From: Opisthorchis felineus
Taxonomy: Eukaryota; Platyhelminthes; Trematoda; Opisthorchiida; Opisthorchiidae
Assembly (NCBI GenBank): GCA_004794785.1
Contig: SJOL01005766.1
Coordinates: 57,712-121,711, forward strand
Length of the DNA stretch: 64,000 bases
Direction: 5' to 3'
This document shows positions 25,991 through 39,045 of this stretch, piece after piece (the first letter of the stretch is position 1; every line of letters starts with the position of its first letter). The position numbers were made by a program, and so were the translations under genes. The notes under the pieces were generated by a model. That model searched no databases, was not told the DNA's origin, and saw only the letters and a list, made by a program, of their open reading frames with translations.

Positions 25991-26180
25991 ATAAGATAAT
26001 CGATCAGCTGTAGCACCCTTCCGGTGCCTAGCTGCCATGCCACCCAAAGGAAGCACGAGGGCTGGGACACTGCCAGGTTGCCCAAACCTAGACAGGGGAA
26101 GTCGAGATGCAGAGGTCGGGTTAGAACCACGGACCTTCCGGTCAGTGAATTCTCGCTCTAACCACTGAGCCATCTTGTCC
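25991..26180 (-). repeat. tRNA-derived SINE, copy 2
   Basis: Same family as 15650-15842: minus-strand gatggctcagtggttagagcg, ggaaggtccgtggttc, B box ggttctaaccc (one change from the consensus), gtctaggtttgggcaacctgg, ending gctacagctgatcgatt. It lies inside the large intron of the transporter gene. Confidence 0.88.
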
Positions 26181-26689
26181 CAACTTCTGAAGATTGCCAA
26201 ATAGCAAACAGACGTTTCTCTCCCCCCCCCTCTCCCATGTGTTGGACATGAGCGCATGGGTGGGCCAAAGTTGTTGAAAAAAGTTTTAAATGGTCCAGGC
26301 ACAGTTTGTAGTTTCACTCCTCTTACGACCGGACTTTTTATGCATGAAAGCCTTCATCGTCACATTTAACAAAAAAAAACTGGCTCTATAGATGCCTTCG
26401 TTTGGTAGGTGGCTAGTATTTCAAATGTGTTCCACTTGGGAAGGGCGAACCACATGCCGAAGATGATCAAGACAACGTCTGTTACTGGGGTTAGGATGTC
26501 GAAGGGCCTGAGGATCAAGCTTAGCGGCTATGGAAGAGAGAAGATGCTGACTTTTGCGAGGTTTTTATAATGTTTACTGGAGATATGTGTGGTCAAAGTC
26601 CATTATGTTTTCAGTCATCATGCTTGCATAAACTACCAAAAACCGAAATTTTGTGAGCATGCCTATTATCCGTCTCTCTGATGTGCACA

Positions 26690-27990
26690 GTGGGCAAGGG
26701 CGTCGCAATAATAATGCCGTGATGATACTCTAGGGTCACTGAAAAGGTTCCCCAGGGCTGCTCAGGATTCACCAAAATGGGGTCTACACAAATTTTATGA
26801 TTTCCAATGTTCAGGAATATATTCCACTCTGTGAAGGCTCTAATAGAGAGGGTGCCAATCCTATCCATTCTGTTTAATTTCGTGTGATGAGGCAATGAGG
26901 CGAGAACTGGAAGGTCCCAGAAATCCCGGTATCCAGGCTTCTATAATCGGGAATATTGTTGGCCTGGAATATCCAGACGACGTTGTTCTCATTATTGAGG
27001 AAGGGTAAAAAGCGCAAACATAACTCGAGAGACTTACCAAGATCATTCAGTCTTCTGGAATGTGCTTCGCGCCCACAAAGTACAAAGTCACTCTGAAGAA
27101 CGTAGAGTCTTTGAACTTGCCTCTAAACACTCAAGGGGTGACACTGGAAGTTGTGAAAGGCTAGACGTATCGCAAAAGTTGCATTCCGTGGTGTGACTGA
27201 CGAAGAAAACGCACGACTCTCGAAAGCCAGAATTATGTATGCTAATTGCACCACTTGTGGCGTGGAAAAGGCATTTAACTGGCTATCAAATGATGCGTGC
27301 GTCAGACGGGCTGTATTGTCGTACGGCTGCAAGACTTGGCCACAGCAGGTCTTTGACCATCGACGTCTCAGAACAGTGGCTTGAATTAGGTGGAATTAGC
27401 AAATTCCGAACGAAACGATCAGGAAACGGGTGTTTAGTGAAGAAGACGCTTCTTCACTCAAATGGTGCATGTGGTGCTGAAAGCTAATTTGGCTGGACCA
27501 TGTGATTCCCATGGGAAGTCACCGCCTCCTGAGACGAGCGCTGTTTTCGTGCCGAATTCATAGTGGCGAAAATCTCGAGGTGGACAGAGTTTGAAAAGGC
27601 AGAAGAGATGTCACGAAGGAAGGATGTTACGAAAGGTTTGGGTTGCTGTTGGTGCTGTTCGCCTTCCAAGATTAAGTCCATGCGACCCTCACTGTGTTTG
27701 GCTACAGACATTGAACGATATGGCGGCTAGCTGGTGTCAGTGGTGTTCATGCTGTCAAGTTCTATCCAGCTTGTCTGACTGAGGGTTAGAGAGCTAGGCA
27801 CCTCGGATGTTTGTATTAGGCTGCCCTTAGGACCTCCTCTCTCTTCACTTTCTTATTTCCATTATAAGGCTTTATCCAACAGAGTGGACATGCTTGTATG
27901 GAAGTGAAGTGAACTGTACTCATCACTGAGGGTGATGATGAGGTTTCACCCTGTGAGTGAGATCAATCTGTGCTGAAAAGCCGAAAATGA
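26690..27990 (+). mobile_element. RTE-type retrotransposon (family 2), degraded RT and 3' end
   Basis: RT pieces in shifting frames: GCS and RVPILSILFNFV (the R-G-C-P-L-S-P...FNF region), NEARTGRSQKSRYPG, GLEYPDDVVLI (catalytic YADD changed to YPDD, about 26958-26990), MCFAPTKYKVTL, DEENARLSKARIMYAN, CVRRAVLSYGCKTWP, FDHRRLRTVA, and the C-terminus TLNDMAASWCQWCSCCQVLS ending at the TGA near 27782. The 3' UTR after the stop matches 48831-48960 and the minus-strand fragment at 55260-55560, defining a family distinct from family 1. It lies within the 11-kb intron of the transporter gene. Confidence 0.75.
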
Positions 27991-30900
27991 CCGTACAGCT
28001 GTTTCATCCTCAGCAAAAGTGACTAGATCAGAGTTGGACTGACATTTATATCTGTTACCTCTTCAGAGTGCACCAAACGAGCTGCTTTTCCGTTGATTTC
28101 ATGCTCCTATACGCTAGCTGGGTGAGCTCACCGGAGAATATTTCAACCGGGGCTGAAGTCGTGGCAGGAAGTTAAGCATTAATGGTGGTACATTCCTGTT
28201 GGATGACGAAGTCTGTGGACCACATTTCACTAGTACCAGACACCTGAAGTTAGCCTATGCCTTCTAAGGTACTAGGCTACAACCATCCAGAATCCTCCAG
28301 CAGTATTCATCATCAGCCAGGACCTAGAAGGGGAAGAGTGCCTTTTTGAAGTATGCTCCACAGTGAAGAGTACAGCAGCAGCAGCAGCAGGAAATAACGT
28401 ATTAGTGCCACTCGCGAAAAGTCAAACAGATCCAGAATCCGGTAGCAAGAAATTAGCACGACGCTTTAAAGCATACATACTAATTGTTCATTTGCATTTA
28501 AACGCTGCATGAGCTGAATGCTGGTTCGTAAAACGATAAACAGTCATTTGCGCTAATCATACATCTGACCACCATTGTTCGAATTAAACCTCAGACAACT
28601 AGCAGAACAAAGCAGAAGTTGTCACGGTTGGGACCACAAGAAAGTGATCAACGCTCGTTCACCCGGAACTGGATCATTACCCTCATTTTTTGGCCAGTTC
28701 TACACAAGTTCGCTATTGCACGGATCACAAAGACCTGCTGAATTTGACAGGCGGAAATCACGGAGAGTCCGTTGCCCTTCAGTACGACCGCCTAATTCTG
28801 TTTACTGTTGTAACCTCAATAGATAAGGAACTGTTTAGTTTTCAGCGGTTTGCTGACTGTTGTCTCAGATCCAGTTGGTGTAGAATTCGTTGACGGTGCG
28901 CTCAAAGGGGAGTGTTGAGCTTCCCGATCGATTGGCTGCAATTAGTGAACAAAGCATTTCTCGCGTAAATACGGTAGCACGCTGGTAACTTGTTTATTTA
29001 GTCAATCATCTGCATCTGGCAAAAAGGACAAATTAAAGTGACCGAAAAACTGAACGCACAATTTTGTTGCACCAGAATGAAAGTTGTCTAGTGAAGGCTC
29101 CCTGGGAAGTGAGTTTGGGCAATATTAGGGATAGTGATGCGCCCGAGGGGTACATGTTAGCTAATATTGAGAACTTACATGAGAAACGCGCAGAGACATA
29201 TTCCAGTAAAGGATGTCAGCATGTATCCTATGTTGGCAAAGATAATCTTTCATGATTTAGCGGATCATTTTAGATTTATTTTCAAAGGTTACTTGAGTTC
29301 TCTCAACTACTCAACACCTCCAGTGGGCAGAGGTCTTCGCCTGCTGAGGAGGACTGTGGTATATATTTGCGGTAAAAGTACAAATCCTGAAAACGTTGTA
29401 CAATGATTTTACGCGTCACCCTACTTGGGGAGAAATGCCACATGCTACACAATAGTCTGTCAAAAAAATTACAATAAATCCGGACTTTATCAGTTGCTTG
29501 CATTACGATGAAACACCGCTTCATCTTACATTCACGTGACACTCAGAAACTTCGTTTTGTAGCATAAGGTAAAAAAATATATGCACGTATGGGACCCGAA
29601 AAGTAAGGGAATCTGAGTAGACAGAAGGTCGTATGTTCGAGATTAGAAACACACAATGTGCAGAACTGGAATCATTGTGGGTTCAAAGTAAAAACGAGGA
29701 ACTCAGTTCTGGTAACACACTACATCACATGTTACAAAATAACGAGCTTTTCTCGTCCAGGCACAACAATCTACCTACGAATTTCACTCAGACTCAGGTC
29801 CAGCATATCTTGCACACGAGATAGTAATTCATAAGACGGTCTGCGTCAAGTTGTGAGATGCTATCTGGTAAAGCAAATAAGTTGAACAATGGACGAGGAT
29901 CGAGTTGGTGGAAAACGAATCAAACTCGAACAACAGTTTCAATTGAACTCCAGATATAGCTAGTATAAGGCGATTGTTTAAAACCCGTAGATAGTCGACG
30001 AAAGATTCCGGCCTATCTGGGGCTCATCAGCTTGAAGCAATGCCCATAAGCCGAGGTAATCCACTTCGGACTTGATTTGGCTGAATCTTTTCTTTGGGTT
30101 CACACGTTCTTGATTCTTGTGAACGATTATTCGGTGTGCGTCTGTGGATTACGTAGCAATGTAGAAATAGTTCCTTAACAATGTTCATATGACTTTGAAT
30201 TTTGAAGGTGTCATGTAAGTTTCAAAATTTATGGGAAATAAACAAAGAAATAAGTGAGCGTTGACTTAGAATCGTCGAATCCGAAGTGTATTTGCTTGGC
30301 CGATGCAGGTCTAGCATTCACGTAGTCTAGCGCATATTCATCTGTTTTGTAGTGAAACGGCGTTTAGTCAAACCTGAGGTCGCTGGTGCTGGCTTAGAAA
30401 GACCCGACTCTGCGCACGTGCGATTGGACATCTCATGCCTGATCACGTGACCATGACCCAGGCAGGTCAATCGATTATACCTTTAGTTTGTTTGTACTTT
30501 TCACTGTGGTTTTTATACATTAAAAAATGATATCACCAAAAAATGGATGGAATCATAAAAAAATGGGATACGGAGTGTACGGACAGCGGGAATAGGTAAT
30601 CCATTAATCACATAAAACTACCAAAAACAAGCTTAGTCTTGAGAACACTCATTTAGGCGAACCTGATGGTTTCTAGTCTACTCTCACAGGAGTCTGAGGA
30701 GCAAGCCGACAGGAGTATACAATTGAACACTGTTAAACCCCCAGGCTTACCAACTGAAAGAAACTTCGGAACTGTTCGATACGCCAACTTCACAAAGCAG
30801 TGGGTGGATGGGTGATAGAACCAGCCGTTCAACTAAAACCCACGACCAGGTTGGCAAACCTGACTGGTCTTATGCTGCGCCATAGAGACGCCAGTGGTGA

Positions 30901-31539
30901 CGGGAATGGTGGTTTTGGATAGCAGCCCCAGGAAATAGAAGCTGTCGTTGGTTGATAATGTTCAAAGATCACCCCCGTGTACGCAGCCCACTGTGGTCAA
31001 TATATGGGAACTGCTCAACGACGACAGTGTATTGCAGTGTTGCCTTCTACGTGGCAAAATATGACAAACCTTATTTTTGAAGATAAAAACGTCTATTTTG
31101 AAATCTGGGGCGAGTGATCCCGTTGAAGGCATAATGTCGACTGATGAATTGTGTGCTTAATAAAAAAACTAGCCAATAAGCAATCAGTGTTTGCCAAGGT
31201 GAAGCTGAGCATTTTCATGGCATATAGCTCGAGTTGGGCGAGGGAGCTGAAGAGTTCGAGCCTAGACATTGATGTAAGATAAATGAAAGTGACATGCCTT
31301 TTGGTCACATCAAGCTGTGTTGTGTGTATTTCTTGCTGCTAGAAAGTTTGACATAAAATCCCAAATCACCGCTAGCATTGAAATTCGACAAATCGTCTCG
31401 AATCAGACACTTTAGAAATGAAAGCCATTTCAAATAACCTGAACGATTCGGAATGCGTCTTTCATCTGGAAAGTATAAAATGTCACTGCGAGACTGGATG
31501 GCCTGATCGTTTTTGCGAGCAGTTGCAAAAGTCTCTCAG
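27991..31539. other. intronic sequence; no recognisable gene
   Basis: It contains a short (cag)n run near 28376-28392 and otherwise unassigned sequence. No exon of the transporter is expected here, because the flanking exons join in phase. Confidence 0.45.
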
Positions 31540-32060
31540 AGAGGATATCCCTTCCCGAATTGAGAAGGTCACGGCAGCTTTCGTTAACGTCCTACTTTTG
31601 TGGAGTTCATGTAACATTAGCATGGCTTTTAAGGGTAGAGTGTACAATCTTGCTATTCGATCCTTCCAACAATATAGATTAGAGGCGTGGTCATCGTGTG
31701 CAGGTGTTGTTCGCGGACTCTGGGTTCGAACACCACTGCTTACGGTGCATCATGCGGGTCTGGTGGTGGGAACTTCAGATCCGTAGTCGTGAAGTAGGCC
31801 AGACCGATTCCAGGGCACCTAAATCTTCATCGATAGATGAGCTGGTCACTCGTCATAGGTTACGCTGGTAGGGCCATGTACTTAGTATGCTAGAGGACCG
31901 TCTGCCTCTCATAGTCCTCCGCCCAGTGTGGTCAGTCCGTGACTTGCCACTAAGCCCACTCAAGTTAGTAACTGCCATCCTTCAGAATGGGGACCGCGGG
32001 ATGAGACAAACAAACGGTTAGACACCCTGACTATCACGCCACCAATGGGGATCCCGTGTT
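31540..32060 (+). mobile_element. RTE-type retrotransposon, degraded RT C-terminal fragment
   Basis: SRIEKVTAAFVNVLLLWSSC then AFKGRVYNLAIRSF match the 'RI.KARAAFVNLRHLW ... FKGRVYNAAVRSILLY' block of the RTE RT tail. Further on come CIMRVWWWELQIRSREV, SSSIDELVTRHRLRW and GHVLSMLEDRLP, the expected order, interrupted by stops and a frameshift. The R1 repeat copy follows about 140 bp downstream. Confidence 0.7.
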
Positions 32061-32198
32061 AAAGCTCCTGACTTCACTGCGGAGCTCTCTCACTAGACAA
32101 ACACGAAGATTTAACGTCAGGGAACTGGTTTGGTCATTGCCTCCAACATGCGGCTTTCATTTCCCTCATTCGTCATCACTAATAGCAATCTACCAGTG

Positions 32199-32517
32199 TG
32201 GCCGCGGAAACTACTGATGAGGCGTGCGAGTAGCACGTGGTTTTCTTGTAACTCCGCCTCGCGTCTGATGGAAGGTGCACTCCCATGGGGTTTATTACGG
32301 AACCTGCGGAAATGCTTTACAGCGTTCGTTTACAATTGCGTGATAGTCAATGAATATCCAGAAAGTTGAAGAAGACGCGTGAGGATGTTCAGTTTTTAAG
32401 AATACGGTGCATATGAGATGTTTACCTTCCTGTCCAATAGTTTGTTATCGTTTAGTTGGCGTTTTCTAACAAACGACTCCGCTGCGAAGGGCTTTCCTCC
32501 TTACACCGGTACTGCAC
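32199..32517. repeat. dispersed repeat R1, copy 2
   Basis: Same-orientation partner of 219-530. It contains cgtgcgagtagcacg, a 5-bp hairpin not kept in copy 1, and an extra gcactcccatgg-like insertion relative to copy 1. Confidence 0.8.
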
Positions 32518-33756
32518 ACTGGTGCTCAACTCAAGCAAGATAGAAGAAATCCTCAATAAAGAGTGAAAGAAAACGGAAGAACTTGGTGTTGATCGGAATA
32601 GAACATGCTACAACCTGATTTTACCGCAACAGTACGTCCAAGACTGCCTACTCATCCTAAGTAGCATATTCACAGCTGATAACCATATTTGCCATCGCAC
32701 GAAGGCTATTGCTCTACTCACAATATGAGATTCCATTCTAAAGCAGTCAGATCTACCTTATTCCACTTTTCATAGTAAAGCCTGACTCAGTGGCACTTTG
32801 ATTTTATGGAGCTGTACTTCTTCTGTTAGCATCGTATGCTGGGATTTCAGGCAACGAAATAAACCATAATCATTACGATTTCTTCTATAATAACATAAAC
32901 AATGAGGACATTTAGGTGGCCACTTCTTTTCATATGTGCTGTTTATTTACAACATGCAGTTAAACCAGGCGTTGGGCTTTCCGTTTTTTGCTGCATAATC
33001 CCCATTGTTCCTACTGCATACTAATCATTTCAGGGCACTCTCATGACCACCTAGTCTGAGCTCAATCAGGATAAGCGATGGAACAATGCCAACAATTGCT
33101 TTCAGCTTAGGCATTATTTTTTAAGCAAGCAGTCAGACAGGGTTTTCACAACCTACAAGCAGGCTAATGCGGACCTTAACAGCAGTGGAGGCGGGGTCGA
33201 TGCTAGAAGTCTACAGAGACACACCCGATAAGCCGATAATACGAATCCGACCAAGCAGTTGATCTAAGCATTTATTCTTATTCGCTCGGTGGTTTGAAGG
33301 GGAGTGGAAATTTGGCATCTTTGGCCAAACCGACCGGCTCGTTTGTGTGTTTGCGTGGGACAGAGTAGTGGGTGAACAGAGTTAGCTGAATGTAATTATA
33401 CCGGACGGATCAACGAAACGGTGACTGTTGTCTATACCCGGGTTAGATTAAGCCTAGACGCTCATCTCGTCTTCACATAAACTCCGTTATTTTCCGTAAA
33501 ACTGCGACAGCCAGATGAGATCAACCCAAGTGATGATTAGCATACAGTATGCAAAATAATTACACGTTTTTGGTAGCAGACTGATTTATTCACCAAATAG
33601 ACTGGAATTTCGGAAACTTTTATTCTGAAAAAAGTGGGGGAATCAGATGTCCAAAACGTGTGACAAATCACCATCAAACCACCCAACTATGGTTATATCT
33701 TCTTCAAAACTGTGACAACTGGGAGAAGTTTAGTTGGTTAGGGGTGCTCACTTAGG
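32518..33756. other. intronic sequence; nothing recognised
   Basis: No repeat or coding match is seen by eye. Confidence 0.45.
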
Positions 33757-33940
33757 AGGGGCGAGATGGCGCAGTGGTTAGAGCGCAAATTTACTGACCG
33801 GAAGGTCCGTGGTTGGAACCTGACCTATGCCTCTCGGCTTCCTCTGTCTAGGCTTGGGCAACCTGGCAGTATCCCAGCCCTCGTGCTTCCTTCTGGTGGC
33901 ATGGCCGTTAGGCACCGAAAGGCTGCTACAACTGAACGAG
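33757..33940 (+). repeat. tRNA-derived SINE, copy 3
   Basis: This is the plus-strand copy: gagatggcgcagtggttagag (A box), ggaaggtccgtggtt, ggttggaacc in place of the B box GGTTCGAACC (so Pol III activity is probably lost), gtctaggcttgggcaacctgg, ctcgtgcttcc, ggcatggccgttaggcacc, ending gctacaactgaacgag. Confidence 0.88.
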
Positions 33941-35465
33941 TGGAGTGCAGACCAGACTACCTTCCGGTGTCGAAGCAATCTTAAGAAACGTGACGCGCTA
34001 CATCGGGCTGGGTTTTTGCTGAAAATATGTTACCTAAGTGAGGCTCCGAATGAAGACCAGAGGGTTCGTTCGTGGTTAGAACACTTCTGGTACGGGCAAC
34101 CGGCAAGATTGTGGATACTCTCGTGCGAACTACTCTGAGCACACACAACGCAGGCAATTCGTCTGCTTCGTAAAATTTACACTAAAGCAGAACGGAGACA
34201 AGTTTCTCTTACCCGCATTCGATCAGGTAACCTGTGGATTACGTATGCAGTAGCTTTCAGTCCAGCTTGAAGGAATCTTATATTACTCCATCCCAGACCA
34301 CAGAGGTGGACTACTCATTTAAAACAAAGATACATCCTGGTGGAACATTCAGTAGTGGAATGCATAAGGTGGCCGACTGAGGACGAACTGCAGACACAGG
34401 CTTGGGTAATCCGTCTTTTAAAAATCTATGAAAAACTAACGTGCGCTTATAATGAGATAGAGCTTCGAAAATAAAGTGATCTTTTCAGGAAAAAGGGTAT
34501 CAAGGGGTGACTATCACCACTGATAATAAAAAAATCCTGAAAGTTATTCGTTTAACGCCAGAATTTCGAATGGCGGTCAGTTCTCCAAGCAATCCAAAAA
34601 CGATGGCTTCCTTATCTCTCCTAATCGCTTTCCAAGTTGATTAAAAGGTGACCTAATGGCCAATCAGTTCAAACGCCAAACTAGACCTAACAGTGGCCAC
34701 TGGAGGGTTTTCAGGGCGCACAAAATTCAACATGACTGATCTCTTGCCACTTCTGTCATGAGGTCTATGGCGGCAAAAGGCTCAAATTGGAGGGATAGAC
34801 AAACTTCTGGCCAAAAACGCGGTCAAAGCATTAAACGTTAGCATAACTGTGTGCCGCATATAGTGCGCTTTCAATCCAAAGCATCACATGTGTCACATGT
34901 TTCGACCAACAACATAGAGGGGCATGAAAACAACGACTAAACTTAACAGAAACGGGTGCAGGGGATAAGGCCTCCCGTGCTGCTGCTCGGTGTCCTATTG
35001 CAAGCGACCGAACTTATGCGGCAGTCAGTACATCAAATTTGGTAGGACTTTGTCTTTTTTTCGGAGAAAAAAACAACAGCGAAAGAACGTCTTATGATCC
35101 GGAATACAAACCACATGAGTAACGGACGTCTCTGACACTACGGTTGGGGATCAATCGCTGCTTAAGGTCAAAAAATGCTACGTAAGTCTCTATAAGGCTC
35201 CGGAAATCGAGTCACCCAATTGGAAATCCTTCGGAAAAATATTATTTCAAGTGCTAGATAATGAGTTCATTGTCTAACTCTACAAGGGACTCTCCAATGA
35301 GACAACAAATCGAGAACGTTTGCAGAACAGCATCCCCCGTCAGTCATGCCCAATAAAGCAGCTCCAACCTTCGCAGAGAGGAGAAGCGATATTTGATGGT
35401 TAATTTGAAAAAAAAACTCTAGGAAAGCAACCGTTTACGTGTTTGTCAAACATCCACACACTTAC
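33941..35465. other. intronic sequence; nothing recognised
   Basis: No motif is found. It ends at the strong donor of the 35466-35818 exon. Confidence 0.45.
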
Positions 35466-35818
35466 CAGACACGAACACCGACGGGATCCGCCGGCGAGAC
35501 AAAAATGCCTTGGCGATGGACAATTCTTCAGTCCACTAAACGGAATAAAACACAGGGCGCAAGAGAATAGGATGGCTGCCACTAAATTGTACGGAGCAAT
35601 GGGGTCGATGAGAACGGTTTCTGTTCCATTGTTTGCATACAAGTCTTTGACGATCAGGCTAATCGACATGTTTTCGGTCTTATTGCTGTCTGTGTGAATT
35701 GTGAACGGTGCAACAAGCATCGGGGCCAATGCTCCACCAAGCCCATATCCCGCATGCATCAGGCTGAATGGTCCGGATGCTTTCGATTCCCATATTGAAC
35801 CAAGCAGTGGATTCCCAT
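35466..35818 (-). CDS. MFSD4/NaGLT1-like MFS transporter, middle exon (TM4-5 loop to TM6)
   Basis: This 353-nt exon begins after the acceptor ttctttctgattag (AG at 35820-35819). It completes a split codon from the exon at 39955, and ends phase 0 at a strong donor, CTG followed by gtaagt (intron starts 35465). The encoded stretch starts NGNPLLGSIW, continues SGPFSLMHAGYGLGGALAPM (the conserved G-Y/F-G-L-G-A helix of the MFSD4 family), then a loop with two N-glycosylation sequons (NKT, NMS) and a further NGT, then YNLVAAILFSCALCFIPFSG (TM6) and a basic, cysteine-rich cytoplasmic linker. This position between TM5 and TM6 is normally extracellular in MFS proteins, which fits the sequons. The next exon downstream lies 11 kb away, across an intron with at least four repeats. 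Confidence 0.85.
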
Positions 35819-38504
35819 CTAATCAGAAAGAATTGTGGGGAAAACGGCATTCGTTAGCAACTTGCAACTGTGTTGTACAAGCTTGCTGAAGAAAAGCTTA
35901 ACCTAAACGTGCTTTTATTGTAAAAAAAAAACTAAAAACAAATCAGAATGTATTTCTCCGATAGATAATCACAGAATTGTGCAGCCGAAGCAGAAACAAT
36001 GGGATTAATTCCTCCCGACAATGCAGTGCATAAATACTGCCCAAAACCCACAAGGCAGATTCGCATATATATATACGTATTTTCGAATTTGCGTAAAGTC
36101 GGAATCCGTCATACATCTTGGATTTGGCAAGCGGAACAACAACGCACGATAGAGGAAAATAACTTACACTTGGCAAGTCTTCAACCTCTGTCCGTTTTAT
36201 TACTTAAAGCCATCTCTTCCGCTACGTGGCGTTCTCCAACAAACCAAACAATCATGGCTGGACAAAACTGTGGCAAATGGAATCGCTGCAAAATTGTGCG
36301 GTGTGATGATTGGCTGAACTCTCGATCGAACAAGTCTTGCTTCGTCCACCAGCATATACGGCCTTAATTGGAACTTATAGTTGACAAACCTAGGTTAAAC
36401 TGAAAACTAAGAGTCAGATGGAAGGTGGCGGAATGAGTTTCGAACCTGAAATCTTAAGAACAGGAATTCTAATACACTTATTCAGTTTCGGGTAGCTGCT
36501 CAGTAGTGCAGCCTAGAAAAGGTAAGGCATCACCGAACATTCACCACACAGTGCATGTCTCCTGGTACAGTGTTGACTGGTACCTAGAATAACAAGTTAA
36601 ACTCACTGTCCATCAAAGATGAAGAAAAACTCTTTGTGGCATAAAATTGTGGATCATCTCCAATGTAGTGAGTTTCGGAACCCGGCTATACAGAGTTGAA
36701 TATTTACTAACAACTTCAGTAGGAATAAGTCAGACATAACTGCCGATTTTCATGGTTCAGTGTGGCAGAACTACCAGGCATGTAATTTCGGAAAACATAG
36801 TTACCCATCGGCTGACAAAAATTAGCCAAATTTCACTAAAACACTCAAGTACAAATGCAGTGCACAACTTCGGTAACAACAAAAGCAACGTCTTGTCAAT
36901 CCAGGGAATAAATGTATGTAAAATAGAATACTCCAAGCAAATTCAGACGTTTCTGGCCTCTGGTACTTACGCACCTACTACGGAAGGCAGGACATCCACT
37001 CAGAGGAACAACATGAATTCAGTAAGACAGTTCGGGGAAAGGGAAAATAAAATGATTGTATCAACATTGTTGAAGGCTTTTGGCAATTCTTCAACACTTA
37101 ATTCACGTGCACCCGTTTGGGCAATCCTGCTACTGCCTTGGCGAAATTAGTATGGCCAATCCACATTGAAGGGAGGTAGTACTGGACTCGATGTTCGCCT
37201 TAATTAGAGCTCATCGGCAATGCATATCATTGGTTGTGCCGCGATCTGAAACCGGAACGTCTGACGTGTGAGTCAGGCAGGTTACTACCATTGTTCCACC
37301 AGCTCAGCCTGATCGCGTTGGAATTATCACGCCTAAACAAGAGAAAGTTTGTACTTAGCGGTATGACTAGGTTGTCCAAAGTGGCAGTGTCTGTAGGAGG
37401 GTTGTATGGGACTCACAAAACTTGTTTATCAGACCACTGTTCTTACCACCGCTAAAATGTAATGCACAAAACGAGTATGACCCAGCTGAAGAACACAGAT
37501 GTGATTGGGACCATTTTACAAGTATTAATCGTGATGCCAAAGGGATTATTAAAACCATGAAAACTGTGGCACTATAAACCAAGATGTCCTCAAAGCTAGG
37601 CTTTCTATCCTGAATCGTAAAATCCATCATCACCGCCCCCACGAATATGACTAATTCCATTATCATTACTCAATTCATTGTTGATCCCGCTGGACATTAA
37701 TCATGCTCAGGTTTTGCACGTACACGCAGGAGCTCCTTACACCTGTAACCTCAGAAATGAGTGTGAAAAGCCATCGGGAGAGATGAGAACTGGTATCACC
37801 GGATCCACATCTCAAGTATTCTAACTACTTCCTCGAATGCACCCCACTCACCTCACTTTCTGCATTAAAGGTGAACGAAGTTTTGTTATCCTGATCAACT
37901 TGTGCAGATTGATCAACACTGCGTATAATAGGAAAACACCAGTCCAGACCTGGTGTCTTCTCCATATAAGACTGTCCGTCAATCATATCTGGTCAGAATA
38001 GGGCAGTAGCTTATTCATTTACCACCAGGAGTTAGGAGAAGCTAGGTTTACTAAAAGGGTCATGGAAGTATAATTTGCTCTCTACGATTCCTTTGCCACG
38101 AATTGGCTCTCAAAGGGGTCCCAAATAACCAACTGATCCCCAATGACGGAAACACTGCTCATACGGTTGCTGACGGCTCTTCGACAACCCACAACGAGTT
38201 TCGCTCTTCTTGTGGCTTGTCAGCCGCGTCATGTCCCAGGCCTGTTTCATTATAACACCAAATTGTAATCAGTTGGCTAAATGTACAAATTTGCAAAACA
38301 ACTTGATGGTAACGGGAGACTGAACGGAATTCCTGCTGAGCCTCTCATTTCAGTCCACTCCCCTTCACTACTCTGGATTTTCTATGTGCACGTGGGTTCA
38401 ATCACTTATAAGGCAAACAGCATAACCTAAAGGATTTGCGCCTCGCAGTTGGGACGTACTCCATTTCAAGTAACCAGCAAGACACTTCTAATTCAGTGTT
38501 CGCA
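35819..38504. other. intronic sequence; nothing recognised
   Basis: This is the first part (in plus coordinates) of the intron between exons 35818 and 39955. The 132-codon frame at 36752-37150 and a hydrophobic minus-strand frame at 37666-37367 carry no family motif. Confidence 0.4.
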
Positions 38505-38720
38505 ATCATCAACATCATCATCACCATCACCATCGACTGTGGTACACTAGTAGTGGGTAGTGGCGCTTAACCGCAGATGGATGCGAAACAAACGCTGACC
38601 CAACGACCGAATCCGTGACTCACGGATGGTGTCAGCTTGACTGGTGACGAAAGGTAAGGGAGCAGATTCTCCGGCTCAGTGACAACTCAACTTCCGATGG
38701 AAACTGCTGGCAGTCTCCTC
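38505..38720 (-). mobile_element. possible 3' end of a retrotransposon with (atg)n-type tail
   Basis: On the minus strand a non-repetitive body ends in gtaccacagtcgatgg and passes into a tggtgatgatgatgttgatg tail (38512-38535). This resembles the (tga)n tails that terminate the RTE copies at 21.3, 48.8 and 57.4 kb. The body shows no clear RT match, so the assignment is tentative. Confidence 0.35.
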
Positions 38721-39045
38721 CATATAACGCCTCATCTACAACTAACATACGAGTATTACATGAATTTGGCTTATCCGGATGGCTTTCAGTGAGCAGCTCT
38801 TAAAATGTACATAAAATATCTACTAAAATATCTTTGATAACATTTAGTTCAGGATTTTAATAAGCAAGAGAGCCAATCTATTATGGAAAGCCTAGAAACA
38901 CTGCGTATCTGACCCGTCCCTGTTCGGAACCAATAACAGTGCACATCTCACGAATCTCAGAGAGACTGAGCCTTCCTTTGAGTACCTAACACAAAGCCAG
39001 AAAAACAGTTAAATCTTCTAGTTCATGTGATATTAGTTATAGACA

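Noticed and set aside
36752..37150. 132-codon open frame on the plus strand inside a transporter intron.
   Set aside because: It starts at a non-ATG codon region without motif and lies antisense in an intron.
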